Shown: one piece after another, positions 34,354 to 42,300 of the stretch | Numbering within the stretch: position 1 is the first letter of the stretch | How the letters are laid out: each line of letters starts with the position of its first letter | Assembly (NCBI RefSeq): GCF_009695585.1 | Contig: NZ_VUNR01000014.1 | Location: forward strand, 1-64,000 | From: Anaerovibrio slackiae | GTDB taxonomy: Bacteria > Bacillota > Negativicutes > Selenomonadales > Selenomonadaceae | DNA length: 64,000 bases | Direction: 5' to 3' | The notes under the pieces: model-generated | What the model was told of the DNA's origin: nothing | Database searches by the model: none | The model's input: the letters and a program-made list of their open reading frames with translations, nothing else | Position numbers and translations under genes: made by a program

Positions 34354-35235
34354 TTAGTCTGCCTGTATATATCTGTTGAGGACAAAGCGCTGGAAGATGG
34401 CAGCAGAAGGAGGCAAGGTGGCAGTCGTATTCCAGGCGATGCCGATGGCTCGTTGGCATACAGGGAAGGAGATTGGCAGGAAAACCAGCTCGGGTGAAGC
34501 CAGGGCTGGGATTTTTGGCAGCAGGGCTATGCCAAGGCCTGCCCTTACCAGCCCTGCTACGGAGAAGATGTCTGCTCCTTCAAAGATGATATCAGGAGAA
34601 ATGCCAGCCAGTTCACAAAACTGATCCGAGAGCAGCCGCAGGGTGAAGGCGGCTTCCAGCATAATGAAGGGCTCAGAGGCGGCTTCCTGGAGATTTATCT
34701 GCTTTTTGGCAGCAAAGGGATGATTTTTCGGTACAGCCAAATAGATTTCCTCCGAGCAGAGATACATCCAGCCGATATGCTCCGCCGGAAGCATGTTGGA
34801 GCACAGGCAGAGGTCTGCCTTGCCCTCCTGCAGGCTCTGTCCAAGGCTGGCAGGCGTATCCTGCCTGAGGGAAATGGAGATGCCGGGATACTGCTCTCGA
34901 AAGGCACAGAGCAGCTGCGGCACAAAATAGCTGCCCAGGGACTGAATGAAGGAAAGGCGGATGCTGCCCTTTTCCGGGGTGTCGGCAGAAATCAGGCTGC
35001 GCCCCAGTTCCAGCTGCCACAGTCCTTTTTCCACATACTTGAGGAATTTCCTGCCCTCAGCGGTAAGTTCCAGCTGCTTTTCACTGCGGTCAAAGAGTTG
35101 TACGCCAAGTTCTGCTTCAAGCTTGGCAATGGAACGGCTGAGGGCAGGCTGGGAAACGGCAATTGCCTTTGAGGCATTGGTAAAATGTTTGATATGGGCA
35201 AGGGTACAAAAGTATTCAAGCTGATGTAATTCCAT
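34354..35235 (-). CDS. LysR-family transcriptional regulator
   Basis: 293 residues. N-terminal winged helix-turn-helix (HQLEYFCTLAHIKHFTNASKAIAVSQPALSRSIAKLEAELGVQLFDRSEKQLELTAEG) followed by a periplasmic-binding-like effector domain (IRLSFIQSLGSYFVPQLLCAF...). It is transcribed away from the MFS transporter gene at 35.6 kb, the usual divergent arrangement of LysR regulators, so that gene is the likely target. A perfect palindrome is in the shared intergenic region. Effector unknown. Confidence 0.9.
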   Translation of the reverse strand: MELHQLEYFCTLAHIKHFTNASKAIAVSQPALSRSIAKLEAELGVQLFDRSEKQLELTAEGRKFLKYVEKGLWQLELGRSLISADTPEKGSIRLSFIQSLGSYFVPQLLCAFREQYPGISISLRQDTPASLGQSLQEGKADLCLCSNMLPAEHIGWMYLCSEEIYLAVPKNHPFAAKKQINLQEAASEPFIMLEAAFTLRLLSDQFCELAGISPDIIFEGADIFSVAGLVRAGLGIALLPKIPALASPELVFLPISFPVCQRAIGIAWNTTATLPPSAAIFQRFVLNRYIQAD

Positions 35236-35358
35236 GTATGATGTCTCCTTTGTGAAAAAACGGTCAGGTTTTTGTGTTTTATAAAAGCTGATCTGATTTT
35301 GCAGGAACAGATGGGGCTGGTTCAGTAGAGATTATACGCAGGCAGCGGAGAAAAAACA

Positions 35359-35372
35359 ATAGCTATAGCTAT
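35359..35372. promoter_or_regulatory. Perfect 14-bp palindrome in the lysR-MFS intergenic region
   Basis: ATAGCTATAGCTAT is fully self-complementary. It lies in the 347-nt divergent spacer (35236-35582), where LysR operators are expected, although it lacks the classic T-N11-A spacing. Nothing else clear is in the spacer apart from GAAAGGAGAG (35565-35574), the MFS ribosome site. Confidence 0.35.
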
Positions 35373-35582
35373 GCAAGTTTTTTATGGGAGGATATACATT
35401 TTTGTAATAATACGGCTGCCAGGCAAAGTGGCGGCTTGGGCTGCTGCATAGTCCTTGTCTCGTTGGCAGGGGGGATAGTTGTGTGCTTTAATGCACAGGC
35501 TGCATAGAAAAGCATGTTTTTTGTATATTGGACAAATTGCGGCGGCAGGCTTATCCTTTTTTGCGAAAGGAGAGCGTTAGAT

Positions 35583-37016
35583 ATGTGTTGCAATGACAAA
35601 GGTTTTGTAAATGAATTGTCCAAGGAAATGAATATCACGGAGGCCGATGCGGAGTTCATCCTAATGAGCCAGGGAGTGGTGGGTCTTTATAACAGGCGGA
35701 GGCGGGGAACTGAAGAAGCTGAGGAGCAGGCAAGGGCTTTGCTAGCTGCCAGTACATGCCATGAAGACAGCAGGGGGTCAGGGGAAAAACTGTGGACAGC
35801 CAATTATATGCTGGATATTGCCATTAATTTTTTTGTATACGTTGTACATTACCAGCTGATGCTTTGGTCTACCAGCTATGCTATCAATACATGGCAGGTG
35901 TCCATCAGCACGGCGGGGCTGGCATCGGGAATATTTATCGTGGGCTCGCTGCTGATGCGTCTGCCGGCCGGCAGGTATATAGATTTGGCAGGGCGGCGCA
36001 GGCTGCTTTTGTGGGGCACGTCGGCGTATTTCCTGCTGATGCTGCTGTACAGGCTCTGTCCTGATGTTGCTTCCTTCATGGTGGTGCGCCTGCTGCAGGG
36101 GATGGCCTTCGGTGCCACATCCACAGCTACCAGCATTATTGCAGCTTCCCTGATTCCCCTGAAGCGGATGGGCAGCGGCATTGGGTATTATACACTGGGC
36201 GTAACCCTGGCATCAGCTGTAGGGCCTTTCTGGGCGCTTAGCTTTATTAATGTGGGTGACTTTGAGACAAGCATCATCTTTTGCAGTGCCCTGGCACTGA
36301 TTATCCTGTGCCTGTCCTGGCTGCTTAAGGTGCCGGAGCGTGATTTGAGCGAGAGGGAACGGGAAGCTTATCATGGCGTTTCACTGGGGGATTTTATCGC
36401 TAAAAGTTCCGTGGCTATTTCTATGATTGCCATGGTGGGCGGTGTCTGCTACTCGACTGTGCTCAGCTATATGGGGGAGTATGCCGCTGCCAACGGTATG
36501 GCAGAGCTGGGAGGCAGATTTTTCTTTTTGTGCTTTGCAGCCGCCTCTATCCTGAGCCGTCCGCTGATTGGCTGGCTGCTGGACAACCGGGGCGGTAATG
36601 TGGTAATTTATCCATCCCTGCTTTTTTTGACAGGTTCCATGCTGCTGGTGGCTTTTGCTGCTGATGATTATATGCTTCTGGCAGGGGGGGTGCTGCTGGG
36701 AATAGGCTACGGCAGCATTACGGCGGCCTGTCATGCCCTTGCCCTGCATTGCTCATTATCCCGCAAGATGGGAGTGGCTACCTCCACTTATTTTATGCTG
36801 CTGGATATGGGAACCGGTGCCGGGCCTTACTGCCTGGGCAGTGTTGTGCCATTTTTCGGGTTTTCTGCCGTGTACATTATGGCCGCGATTATCGCAGTGC
36901 TGGGATTTGGCGGCTATTTCCTGTCCATGGGGCGTTTCCATCGCTTTTCCATTGAGAGGCTGGACAGGGAACGTGATATCAAGAAGCGGGCGGCCATGCA
37001 CGCGGCTAATGCCTGA
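35583..37016 (+). CDS. Major facilitator superfamily transporter with N-terminal cytoplasmic extension
   Basis: About 477 residues, 12 membrane helices. The loop 2-3 signature is GRYIDLAGRRRLLLWG and the matching loop in the second half is GWLLDNRGGNVV. Before helix 1 is a soluble region of about 75 residues (MCCNDKGFVNELSKEMNITEADAEFILMSQ..., RRRRGTEEAEEQ), unusual for MFS and possibly regulatory; its helix-like start recalls small uncharacterised acidic domains. The start at ATG 35583 has GAAAGGAGAG eight bases upstream. Substrate unknown. Confidence 0.82.
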   Translation: MCCNDKGFVNELSKEMNITEADAEFILMSQGVVGLYNRRRRGTEEAEEQARALLAASTCHEDSRGSGEKLWTANYMLDIAINFFVYVVHYQLMLWSTSYAINTWQVSISTAGLASGIFIVGSLLMRLPAGRYIDLAGRRRLLLWGTSAYFLLMLLYRLCPDVASFMVVRLLQGMAFGATSTATSIIAASLIPLKRMGSGIGYYTLGVTLASAVGPFWALSFINVGDFETSIIFCSALALIILCLSWLLKVPERDLSEREREAYHGVSLGDFIAKSSVAISMIAMVGGVCYSTVLSYMGEYAAANGMAELGGRFFFLCFAAASILSRPLIGWLLDNRGGNVVIYPSLLFLTGSMLLVAFAADDYMLLAGGVLLGIGYGSITAACHALALHCSLSRKMGVATSTYFMLLDMGTGAGPYCLGSVVPFFGFSAVYIMAAIIAVLGFGGYFLSMGRFHRFSIERLDRERDIKKRAAMHAANA

Positions 37017-37045
37017 GGGGTGAGACAAAAAATTTTTTTGCAGGG

Positions 37046-37074
37046 TTGACACAATTTTCATTCAGTGCTAATAT
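37046..37074 (+). promoter_or_regulatory. Promoter upstream of the cobalamin riboswitch
   Basis: TTGACA (37046-37051), a 17-nt spacer and TAATAT (37069-37074). Confidence 0.6.
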
Positions 37075-37163
37075 AGGATTCGTAAGCTGATATTGATTGA
37101 ACCTATGGTGCTCTTGCGGATGGTTTAATATGATTAGTAGCTGAAGAACTGAATATGGATTGG

Positions 37164-37336
37164 AACAGGTGCCTATATGCCGGGAGAGATTCGGCATAGG
37201 CCTAACAAGAGAAGCCGGTTGAAGTCCGGCGCGGTCCCGCCACTGTAGCAGGGAGCAAGACCACATTTATGTCACTGGAGCAATCTGGGAAGGCGTGGTT
37301 GAGCGATGATCTGGAGCCAGGAGAACTGCCTGTTTA
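37164..37336 (+). ncRNA. Cobalamin (B12) riboswitch aptamer
   Basis: Outer stem AACAGG (37164-37169) pairs with CCTGTT (37329-37334). The core AAGCCGGTTGAAGTCCGG, CGGTCCCGCCACTGTA and the B12 box AGCCAGGAGAACTGCC (37315-37330) are intact, as is the long peripheral region. It senses adenosyl- or other cobalamins and normally turns off transport or biosynthesis genes. The next sequence is a terminator (37396) and there is no recognisable protein-coding gene for 500 nt. Confidence 0.93.
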
Positions 37337-37395
37337 GCAATCACCGTTAGACCTGCGAGTGATGGGAAGGGGATTTTTTTACAACTATGTGCATG

Positions 37396-37423
37396 AATCC
37401 TGGCTTTTGGTCAGGATTTTTTT
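37396..37423 (+). terminator. Riboswitch expression-platform terminator
   Basis: AATCCTG (37396-37402) and CAGGATT (37412-37418) with a run of seven T. Sits 60 nt after the aptamer. Confidence 0.8.
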
Positions 37424-37690
37424 GTGGCATATTTGGGCTGGTATTTGTTGTACAAATGCTTTGCATGGATTGTGCAGATATTTTTGTGCGGCGTAGCTGT
37501 CTGTGTGCCACAATGCAGTGCAGCATCCTTTCATCATTGGCAGTGATGACTTTGACGAAAGGTTTTTCTTTGCGGTTTCAGCGCTGCAAGGAAAGCATTG
37601 CTCATACATTTCATTCATGGTTGCCGGTGCAGTGGACTGCACCATTGCGACAGGGCTCCGGAGCAAGTTTCCGGAGCCTATTTATTTTTC
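37424..37690 (+). other. Unassigned 270-nt segment between riboswitch terminator and a second terminator
   Basis: No convincing gene. A GTG-initiated frame at 37503-37700 reads like protein (HPFIIGSDDFDERFFFAVSA) but has no ribosome site and no family I know; a minus-strand frame also exists. A 7-bp hairpin GGTGCAG/CTGCACC (37626-37643) precedes a strong terminator at 37654-37689. The segment may be a decayed B12-regulated gene or the body of a short riboswitch-controlled RNA. The rest of the gap to 37925 holds the gntP promoter. Confidence 0.35.
37654..37689 (+). terminator. Strong terminator downstream of the riboswitch segment
   Basis: GGCTCCGGA (37654-37662) and TCCGGAGCC (37670-37678), followed by TATTTATTTTT. 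Confidence 0.85.
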
Positions 37691-37818
37691 AGTATCATAA
37701 ATATTGTAAATCGCAAGATAAATAACGCATAGAGTTATAGCTTGAGGTTATAGTTATATTGTAATGATAGGGGAAATATATCGTTTGCTATTATTGTCAA
37801 CAGGTGCTAATTAGTGGC

Positions 37819-37847
37819 TTGACAATTGTGCAGCAGACTGATATTAA
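37819..37847 (+). promoter_or_regulatory. gntP-family gene promoter
   Basis: TTGACA (37819-37824), a 17-nt spacer and TATTAA (37842-37847). This gives the permease its own promoter, independent of the riboswitch. Confidence 0.6.
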
Positions 37848-37925
37848 TATATAGGCTGGCAGCTTTTGAGGGATTGCCTGTCGGCTGGATATGTGTAATA
37901 TGGATTATAGGAGGAGTAAATTTTA

Positions 37926-39341
37926 ATGGACACAGCAATAATTTTTGTTGCCTTAATTGGTCTGATGGTAATGGCGTACCGGGGAGCATCGATTATCCTG
38001 ATTGCACCGGTATTTGCAGTGGTGGCTGCCCTGGGCAGTGAGCATGCTTCCCTGCCTGTGTTCAGCGAGCTGTACATGACCAAGGCGGCTGAATACCTGA
38101 AAAATTATTATCCAATTTTCCTGTTTGGTGCAGTATTTGCCCGCCTGATGGAGAAGGGCGGCATGGCTGCCTCGGTGGCAGGCAAGATTATTGAGCTGCT
38201 GGGTGAAAAGAGGGCAGTGCTGGCGGTGCTTCTGGGCTGCGGTGCCCTGACCTACGGCGGCCTGAGCGTGTTCGTTGTTGCTTTTGTAATGTATCCTTTT
38301 GGTGCGGTAGTGTTCAAGAAGGCAGATATTCCGAAGCGCCTTCTGCCGGCGGCATTGTGGATGGGTATCTTTTCCTTTGCCATGGTGGCTATGCCGGGTA
38401 CGCCTCAGATTCAGAATATTATTCCTTCTTCTTATTTCGGTACTTCCACCTGGTCCGGCATGGGCATCGGCATCTTTGCCAGCGTGGTGTTCCTGCTAAT
38501 GGGCTGGGGCTGGATTTCCTTCCGGGCCAAGCGGCTGAAGGCTGCCGGTGAGGGCTATGGCCGTCACATTGAGTTCAGCCAGCGCCGCCACAAGATTCCG
38601 AATCCTAACTGGAAGGTGTCCGTGATTCCGCTGATTATGGTTATTGGCCTGAATGTATTCCTGTCCAACCCTTTTAACTGGGATTGGGCCTTCCATTGGG
38701 ATCAGGGTGCCCTGGAGTCCCTGGTGCCTTTGAAGATCAGCCTGCTGGCTCATTCCGTGGCAAAGATTTCCGCTGGCTGGTCCATTACAATTTCCCTGAT
38801 TTTGAGCAGTATTGCAGCAGCGATTATTGCCCGCAGGCATCTGCGCATCACTGAGGGCATGATGACTACTATCAACGGCTCGGCGGTTTCTTCCTGCAGT
38901 GCGGTTTTGAATGTGGCTTCCGGCTACGCTTTCGGCTGCGTGGTAGTCAGCCTGGGTGGCTTTGTGGTTATCAAGGATTTGTTGCTGAATCTTGATTTTG
39001 GCGGCGGTCCGCTGTTTTCCGCGGTGCTGACTACCAATGTTATGTGCGGCTTCACCGGATCCGCTTCCGGCGGCTTGACTATTGCCCTTTCCATGCTGGG
39101 TGACCAGTGGGCGGCTATGGCTGCTCAGGCAGGCATCCCGCTGGAGGTGTTGCACCGTATTGTAGCTATTTCTTCTATCGGTATTGACCCGGTGCCTCAC
39201 TGTGGTGCCTTGGTTACCATGCTGGCCATCTGCGGACTGAGCCACAAGGATTCCTATGGTGATATTGCCATTCTCATGGGCATGAAGTTCCTGGTGCCGT
39301 TCCTGTGCGTGATTTTCTACATGGTAACTGGGATTGCCTGA
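37926..39341 (+). CDS. GntP-family organic acid permease
   Basis: 471-residue membrane protein with about 12-14 hydrophobic segments, importing gluconate, hydroxy acids or similar organic anions by cation symport. Start MDTAIIFVALIGLMVMAYRGASIILIAPVFA is GntP-like, as is the C-terminal region GPLFSAVLTTNVMCGFTGSASGGLTIALSMLG and SSIGIDPVPHCGALVTMLAICGL. ATG 37926, with AGGAGGAG at 37909-37916. Substrate not determined. Confidence 0.87.
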   Translation: MDTAIIFVALIGLMVMAYRGASIILIAPVFAVVAALGSEHASLPVFSELYMTKAAEYLKNYYPIFLFGAVFARLMEKGGMAASVAGKIIELLGEKRAVLAVLLGCGALTYGGLSVFVVAFVMYPFGAVVFKKADIPKRLLPAALWMGIFSFAMVAMPGTPQIQNIIPSSYFGTSTWSGMGIGIFASVVFLLMGWGWISFRAKRLKAAGEGYGRHIEFSQRRHKIPNPNWKVSVIPLIMVIGLNVFLSNPFNWDWAFHWDQGALESLVPLKISLLAHSVAKISAGWSITISLILSSIAAAIIARRHLRITEGMMTTINGSAVSSCSAVLNVASGYAFGCVVVSLGGFVVIKDLLLNLDFGGGPLFSAVLTTNVMCGFTGSASGGLTIALSMLGDQWAAMAAQAGIPLEVLHRIVAISSIGIDPVPHCGALVTMLAICGLSHKDSYGDIAILMGMKFLVPFLCVIFYMVTGIA

Positions 39342-39440
39342 TATATTGACTGATTATAATTATATTGTGTGTTCATAGCTTTTGGCTATGTGAATGAATT
39401 GCTGATGATTTTTAAAACTTGATTGTTTTCGGCTATTCAG

Positions 39441-39485
39441 GCGGCATAGGGGGTTACTGTAATGGTAGTTTCCTGTGCCGCTTTT
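39441..39485 (+). terminator. Terminator after the GntP permease
   Basis: GCGGCATAGG (39441-39450) pairs with CCTGTGCCGC (39472-39481), followed by TTTT. Confidence 0.7.
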
Positions 39486-39506
39486 GGCATTGGCAGGGAT
39501 AATGAT

Positions 39507-39535
39507 TTGACATAAGCGGCATGTTGTGGTAAAGT
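39507..39535 (+). promoter_or_regulatory. Promoter of the symporter gene
   Basis: TTGACA (39507-39512), a 17-nt spacer and TAAAGT (39530-39535). Confidence 0.6.
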
Positions 39536-39592
39536 ATAAATCATAGTTTTTATATATGTTATCACTATATTTATTGAAGGAAGGTTTTTTGT

Positions 39593-40873
39593 ATGGCTGA
39601 TAATAGCAAAAGGGCTTCAGTGGCAGAGACTGCCCGGGAAGCTATGGCAAAAAATGATGCCGGAGCTCAGAAAAAGCAGCTGGTGCTGTGGTTCAGTGCC
39701 CTGATTGCAGGCGGTATTCTTGGCTGGCTGCAGATTGCATCCCTGAATGGATTATTTGATTTTATTGCGACAGTGTTTACGCGGCTGTTCCAGTTTATTG
39801 CCGTGCCGACTATTGCTTTGGCGGTGATTACCACCTTGGCGGATTTGGGCAGCAGGAAGGAAACAGGCAGGATTTTTGCCCGGGCAGTTACTTATACCCT
39901 GCTGACTACTTTCTCGGCAGCTCTGGTGGGGCTGATTTTGTACAATGTGATTGCACCTGGCAACCTGCCGGCGGACGTTGTGGGGGCAGGAGCTGCAGAT
40001 GTGCCTCAGAAGCTGGAGAAGCTTTCTTATTATGAGCATTTTCTGTCTGTTATTCCGAATAATATGCTGCAGCCTTTCCTGGCAGGCAATGTGCTGTCGG
40101 TGCTGCTGATTGCAGCCTTTGCCGGGCTGGGGCTGGCCTTTATGCCGGAGACGGAGAACCGTGCGGTGCTTTTGAAGGGCATCAAGGGGTTGCAGGAGCT
40201 TTTGTTTACCATGATTCGCGGTATTCTTTATGTACTGCCTCTGGGCATCCTGGCTTTTGCCGCCCAGCTGTCCGCCCAGATTGAGGCCGGTGTGATTGTT
40301 GGCTCTCTTGGCAAGTATGTGGCAGTGGTGCTGGGAGGCAATGCGGTGCAGTTTTTCATCGTCCTGCCGCTGTTTTTGCTTTTGCGGGGGCTGAATCCAC
40401 TGTATGTATTCCGCCAGATGTCCCCGGCCATTGCCGTGGCGCTTTTCACTAAGAGCTCTGCCGGTACTCTGCCGGTAACTCTGGCTTCTGCTGAGAATAA
40501 TCTCAAGGTCAATACCAAGGTATCACGCTTCGTGCTGCCAATTTGCACCACCATCAACATGAATGGCTGTGCGGCGTTTATTTTGGTAACATCCCTGTTT
40601 GTAATGCAGAATGCCGGTCTTGAGCTGACTACCGGCACTATGATTACCTGGCTGTTTGTGGCTGTGCTGGCGGCAGTGGGTAACGCCGGCGTGCCGATGG
40701 GCTGCTATTTCCTTACGTTGTCCCTGATGTCCTCTTTGGGAGTGCCTCTGGGCATTATGGGCATCATCCTGCCGATTTTCACTATTATAGATATGATAGA
40801 AACAGCTGAGAATGTCTGGTCTGATTCTGTGGTATGTGCCATGACAGATCATGACCTCAGAGGCAAAATTTAA
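39593..40873 (+). CDS. Dicarboxylate/amino acid:cation symporter (GltP family)
   Basis: 426-residue DAACS transporter with eight membrane helices plus two hairpins. The serine-rich HP1 motif reads TKSSAGTLPVTLASAENN and the TM7 sodium motif reads CTTINMNGCAAFI; HP2 is AVGNAGVPMGCYFLTLSLMSSLGVPLG. Imports glutamate, aspartate, serine or dicarboxylates with Na or H. The 30-residue N-terminal soluble stretch (KRASVAETAREAMAKNDAGAQKK) is longer than usual. ATG 39593 has GAAGGAAGG upstream. The stop codon (TAA 40871-40873) falls in the terminal repeat of element B. Confidence 0.9.
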   Translation: MADNSKRASVAETAREAMAKNDAGAQKKQLVLWFSALIAGGILGWLQIASLNGLFDFIATVFTRLFQFIAVPTIALAVITTLADLGSRKETGRIFARAVTYTLLTTFSAALVGLILYNVIAPGNLPADVVGAGAADVPQKLEKLSYYEHFLSVIPNNMLQPFLAGNVLSVLLIAAFAGLGLAFMPETENRAVLLKGIKGLQELLFTMIRGILYVLPLGILAFAAQLSAQIEAGVIVGSLGKYVAVVLGGNAVQFFIVLPLFLLLRGLNPLYVFRQMSPAIAVALFTKSSAGTLPVTLASAENNLKVNTKVSRFVLPICTTINMNGCAAFILVTSLFVMQNAGLELTTGTMITWLFVAVLAAVGNAGVPMGCYFLTLSLMSSLGVPLGIMGIILPIFTIIDMIETAENVWSDSVVCAMTDHDLRGKI

Positions 40874-41707
40874 GTTTGTCGTAGTGCTTGATTGTTACTT
40901 TTGCGATATATGTACGTTTTAATTATTAGTGCAGGGGAGCTGTCAGAAAAACATCAGCAAATACTCCAATGGTCGGAGAGGCAATGCCAATGCAGGCACG
41001 CTCGCGCTACTATCCACGCCTAGCGGATGCTAAGCTCTCGCTGCGCCTACGGCTTGCGACTCGCTAAGCACCGAGGCGCGTCTCAGTGCCTTGCATTGGC
41101 ACCGCCTTCTCCGCCCATCGCATTATCTGCTGATAGTTACACTCCTGCGGCAGCTCCCCACTTACTTATCAGCAAGCCCTTATATTTTGCCATAGCAACA
41201 TAATGATACTTTACGAACAAGCCTGAAATAGGGGGCTGGGAGGCTGACGCTACCTGATACTGCCAACTGCTATGCAAGGCAATCTGCTATTATGAGCAGA
41301 GTTGTTTGCACTATACGTTTATGCAAAGGTTGGCAATTGCAAGTTTCGTCAGCCTCCCGGCTCTTCCTTTTCAGGCTTGCTCGTAAAGTCAGAATTAGTT
41401 GCTACAGTTGCATACTAATTGAATGCAGTTGGATTATTATGTGCATATCTGTTCAGACACAAAGAGGGACAGGTGCGGCATGTACCCAAAGAAAACCTTG
41501 AGTGCAGCCTCGCTTCTTAGCAAGTGCGAGCGTAAGCGATGCAGGAGCTTAGAAGCGCGAGGCTGTGCTAAGAGCGAGAGCGAGTTTTCTATGGGTACTG
41601 CCGCTACCTGTCCTTTTAATAATGTCTGAACAGAGTCCACGAACTATCAAACCATTTTAGTCAGTATGTGCACGAAGTAACAAACCGGCACTACGACAAA
41701 CTGAAAT
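40868..41707. repeat. Palindromic non-coding repeat element, copy B (about 0.84 kb)
   Basis: Ends are ATTTAAGTTTGTCGTAGTGC (40868-40887) and GCACTACGACAAACTGAAAT (41688-41707), inverted repeats with 19 of 20 matching. The right arm (41446-41637, bounded by CTGTTCAGAC and GTCTGAACAG) and central dyad (41210-41395) match copies A and C. The left arm (about 40935-41160) is different: GGGGAGCTG...CAGCTCCCC and GGTCGGAGAGGCAATGCCAATGC paired with GCATTGGCACCGCCTTCTCCGCC; its tip CCTAGCGGATGCTAAGCTC...GCTAAGCACCGA is the inverse of the arm tip in copy A (18270-18323). The first bases provide the host symporter's stop codon. Confidence 0.87.
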
Positions 41708-41726
41708 TAACATAATATCAAACTTA

Positions 41727-41753
41727 TGATATAATAACAATAGGTATTGTTAT
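41727..41753 (+). promoter_or_regulatory. Promoter with overlapping operator-like dyad for the DUF4869 pair
   Basis: TGATATAAT (41727-41735) is an extended -10. ATAACAATA-GG-TATTGTTAT (41734-41753) is a perfect inverted repeat just downstream, over the expected transcription start, the usual place for autorepression. Confidence 0.55.
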
Positions 41754-41790
41754 AAAAGTTCTAGGTGTTCCGGCAAGGGGAGGTTAGCTT

Positions 41791-42228
41791 ATGTTGCACA
41801 TAGTTTTTGGCAGGTTGCCGGAGGCTGTCTTCAATACGGCTGTGTATTTCAAGAACAGTTATGAGGATAGCTGGATAACGGACGATTTTGCGAAAAGGGC
41901 AATTCTTGATGTGGATAAATCTGTCGTGCTGGGAAATGGCGTGATTGACAGCCCGGTTCTGGGCAAGATAGCTCCCAATTCCCTGTCAGGCGGTGTAAAA
42001 ACCTTGATTTTGATAAAAAATGAGCCTGAGCGGATATTTAATGCCTCCACCTGTGGGGATAATTGTGCTAAATGGCTTCTGGAGATAGGCAGATTGCAGG
42101 ATATTACCATTAATTTGCGGCATATTATGGATTTTGGCAGCGAACCTTTTGCTATACATATAGTAAATACGGATGCAGTTGTGCATAATATGCGTGAAAT
42201 GGTGCTGATAGCTGGCAGGTATGTATAA
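41791..42228 (+). CDS. DUF4869 domain protein
   Basis: 145 residues matching DUF4869 as I recall it from Clostridia: an N-terminal FGRLPEAVFNTAVYFKN, DSPVLGKIAPNSLSGGVKTLILI, a Cys-containing NASTCGDNCAKWLLEIG and DITINLRHIMDF. No signal peptide or membrane helix. Function unknown. It is followed 72 nt later by a P-loop protein and this pairing recurs in Firmicutes, so they probably act together. GGGGAGG at 41778-41784 supports the start. It is more AT-rich than the flanking core genes. Confidence 0.8.
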   Translation: MLHIVFGRLPEAVFNTAVYFKNSYEDSWITDDFAKRAILDVDKSVVLGNGVIDSPVLGKIAPNSLSGGVKTLILIKNEPERIFNASTCGDNCAKWLLEIGRLQDITINLRHIMDFGSEPFAIHIVNTDAVVHNMREMVLIAGRYV

Positions 42229-42290
42229 CAGGTACATGGGGTATATATCAGAGATGTGCAACAGGTATGTATAGCAGGTAATGTGCAACG
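42218..42290 (+). repeat. Direct repeats between the DUF4869 gene and its partner
   Basis: CAGGTATGTATAACAGGTA (42217 on) and CAGGTATGTATAGCAGGTA (42262 on) are 18 of 19 identical, about 45 nt apart, in the 72-nt spacer. Slippage would change spacing to the second gene. Confidence 0.5.
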
Positions 42291-42300
42291 GGGGCTGATT

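Noticed and set aside
37164-37690. Twin hexaloop ANTAR target after the riboswitch
   Set aside because: The hairpins at 37626 and 37654 have 4-nt and 5-7-nt loops without the A1/G4 pattern.
37387-37725. 112-codon plus-strand frame after the cobalamin riboswitch
   Set aside because: Starts inside the terminator stem region, no ribosome site, Cys/Ser-rich without a fold; treated as unassigned segment.
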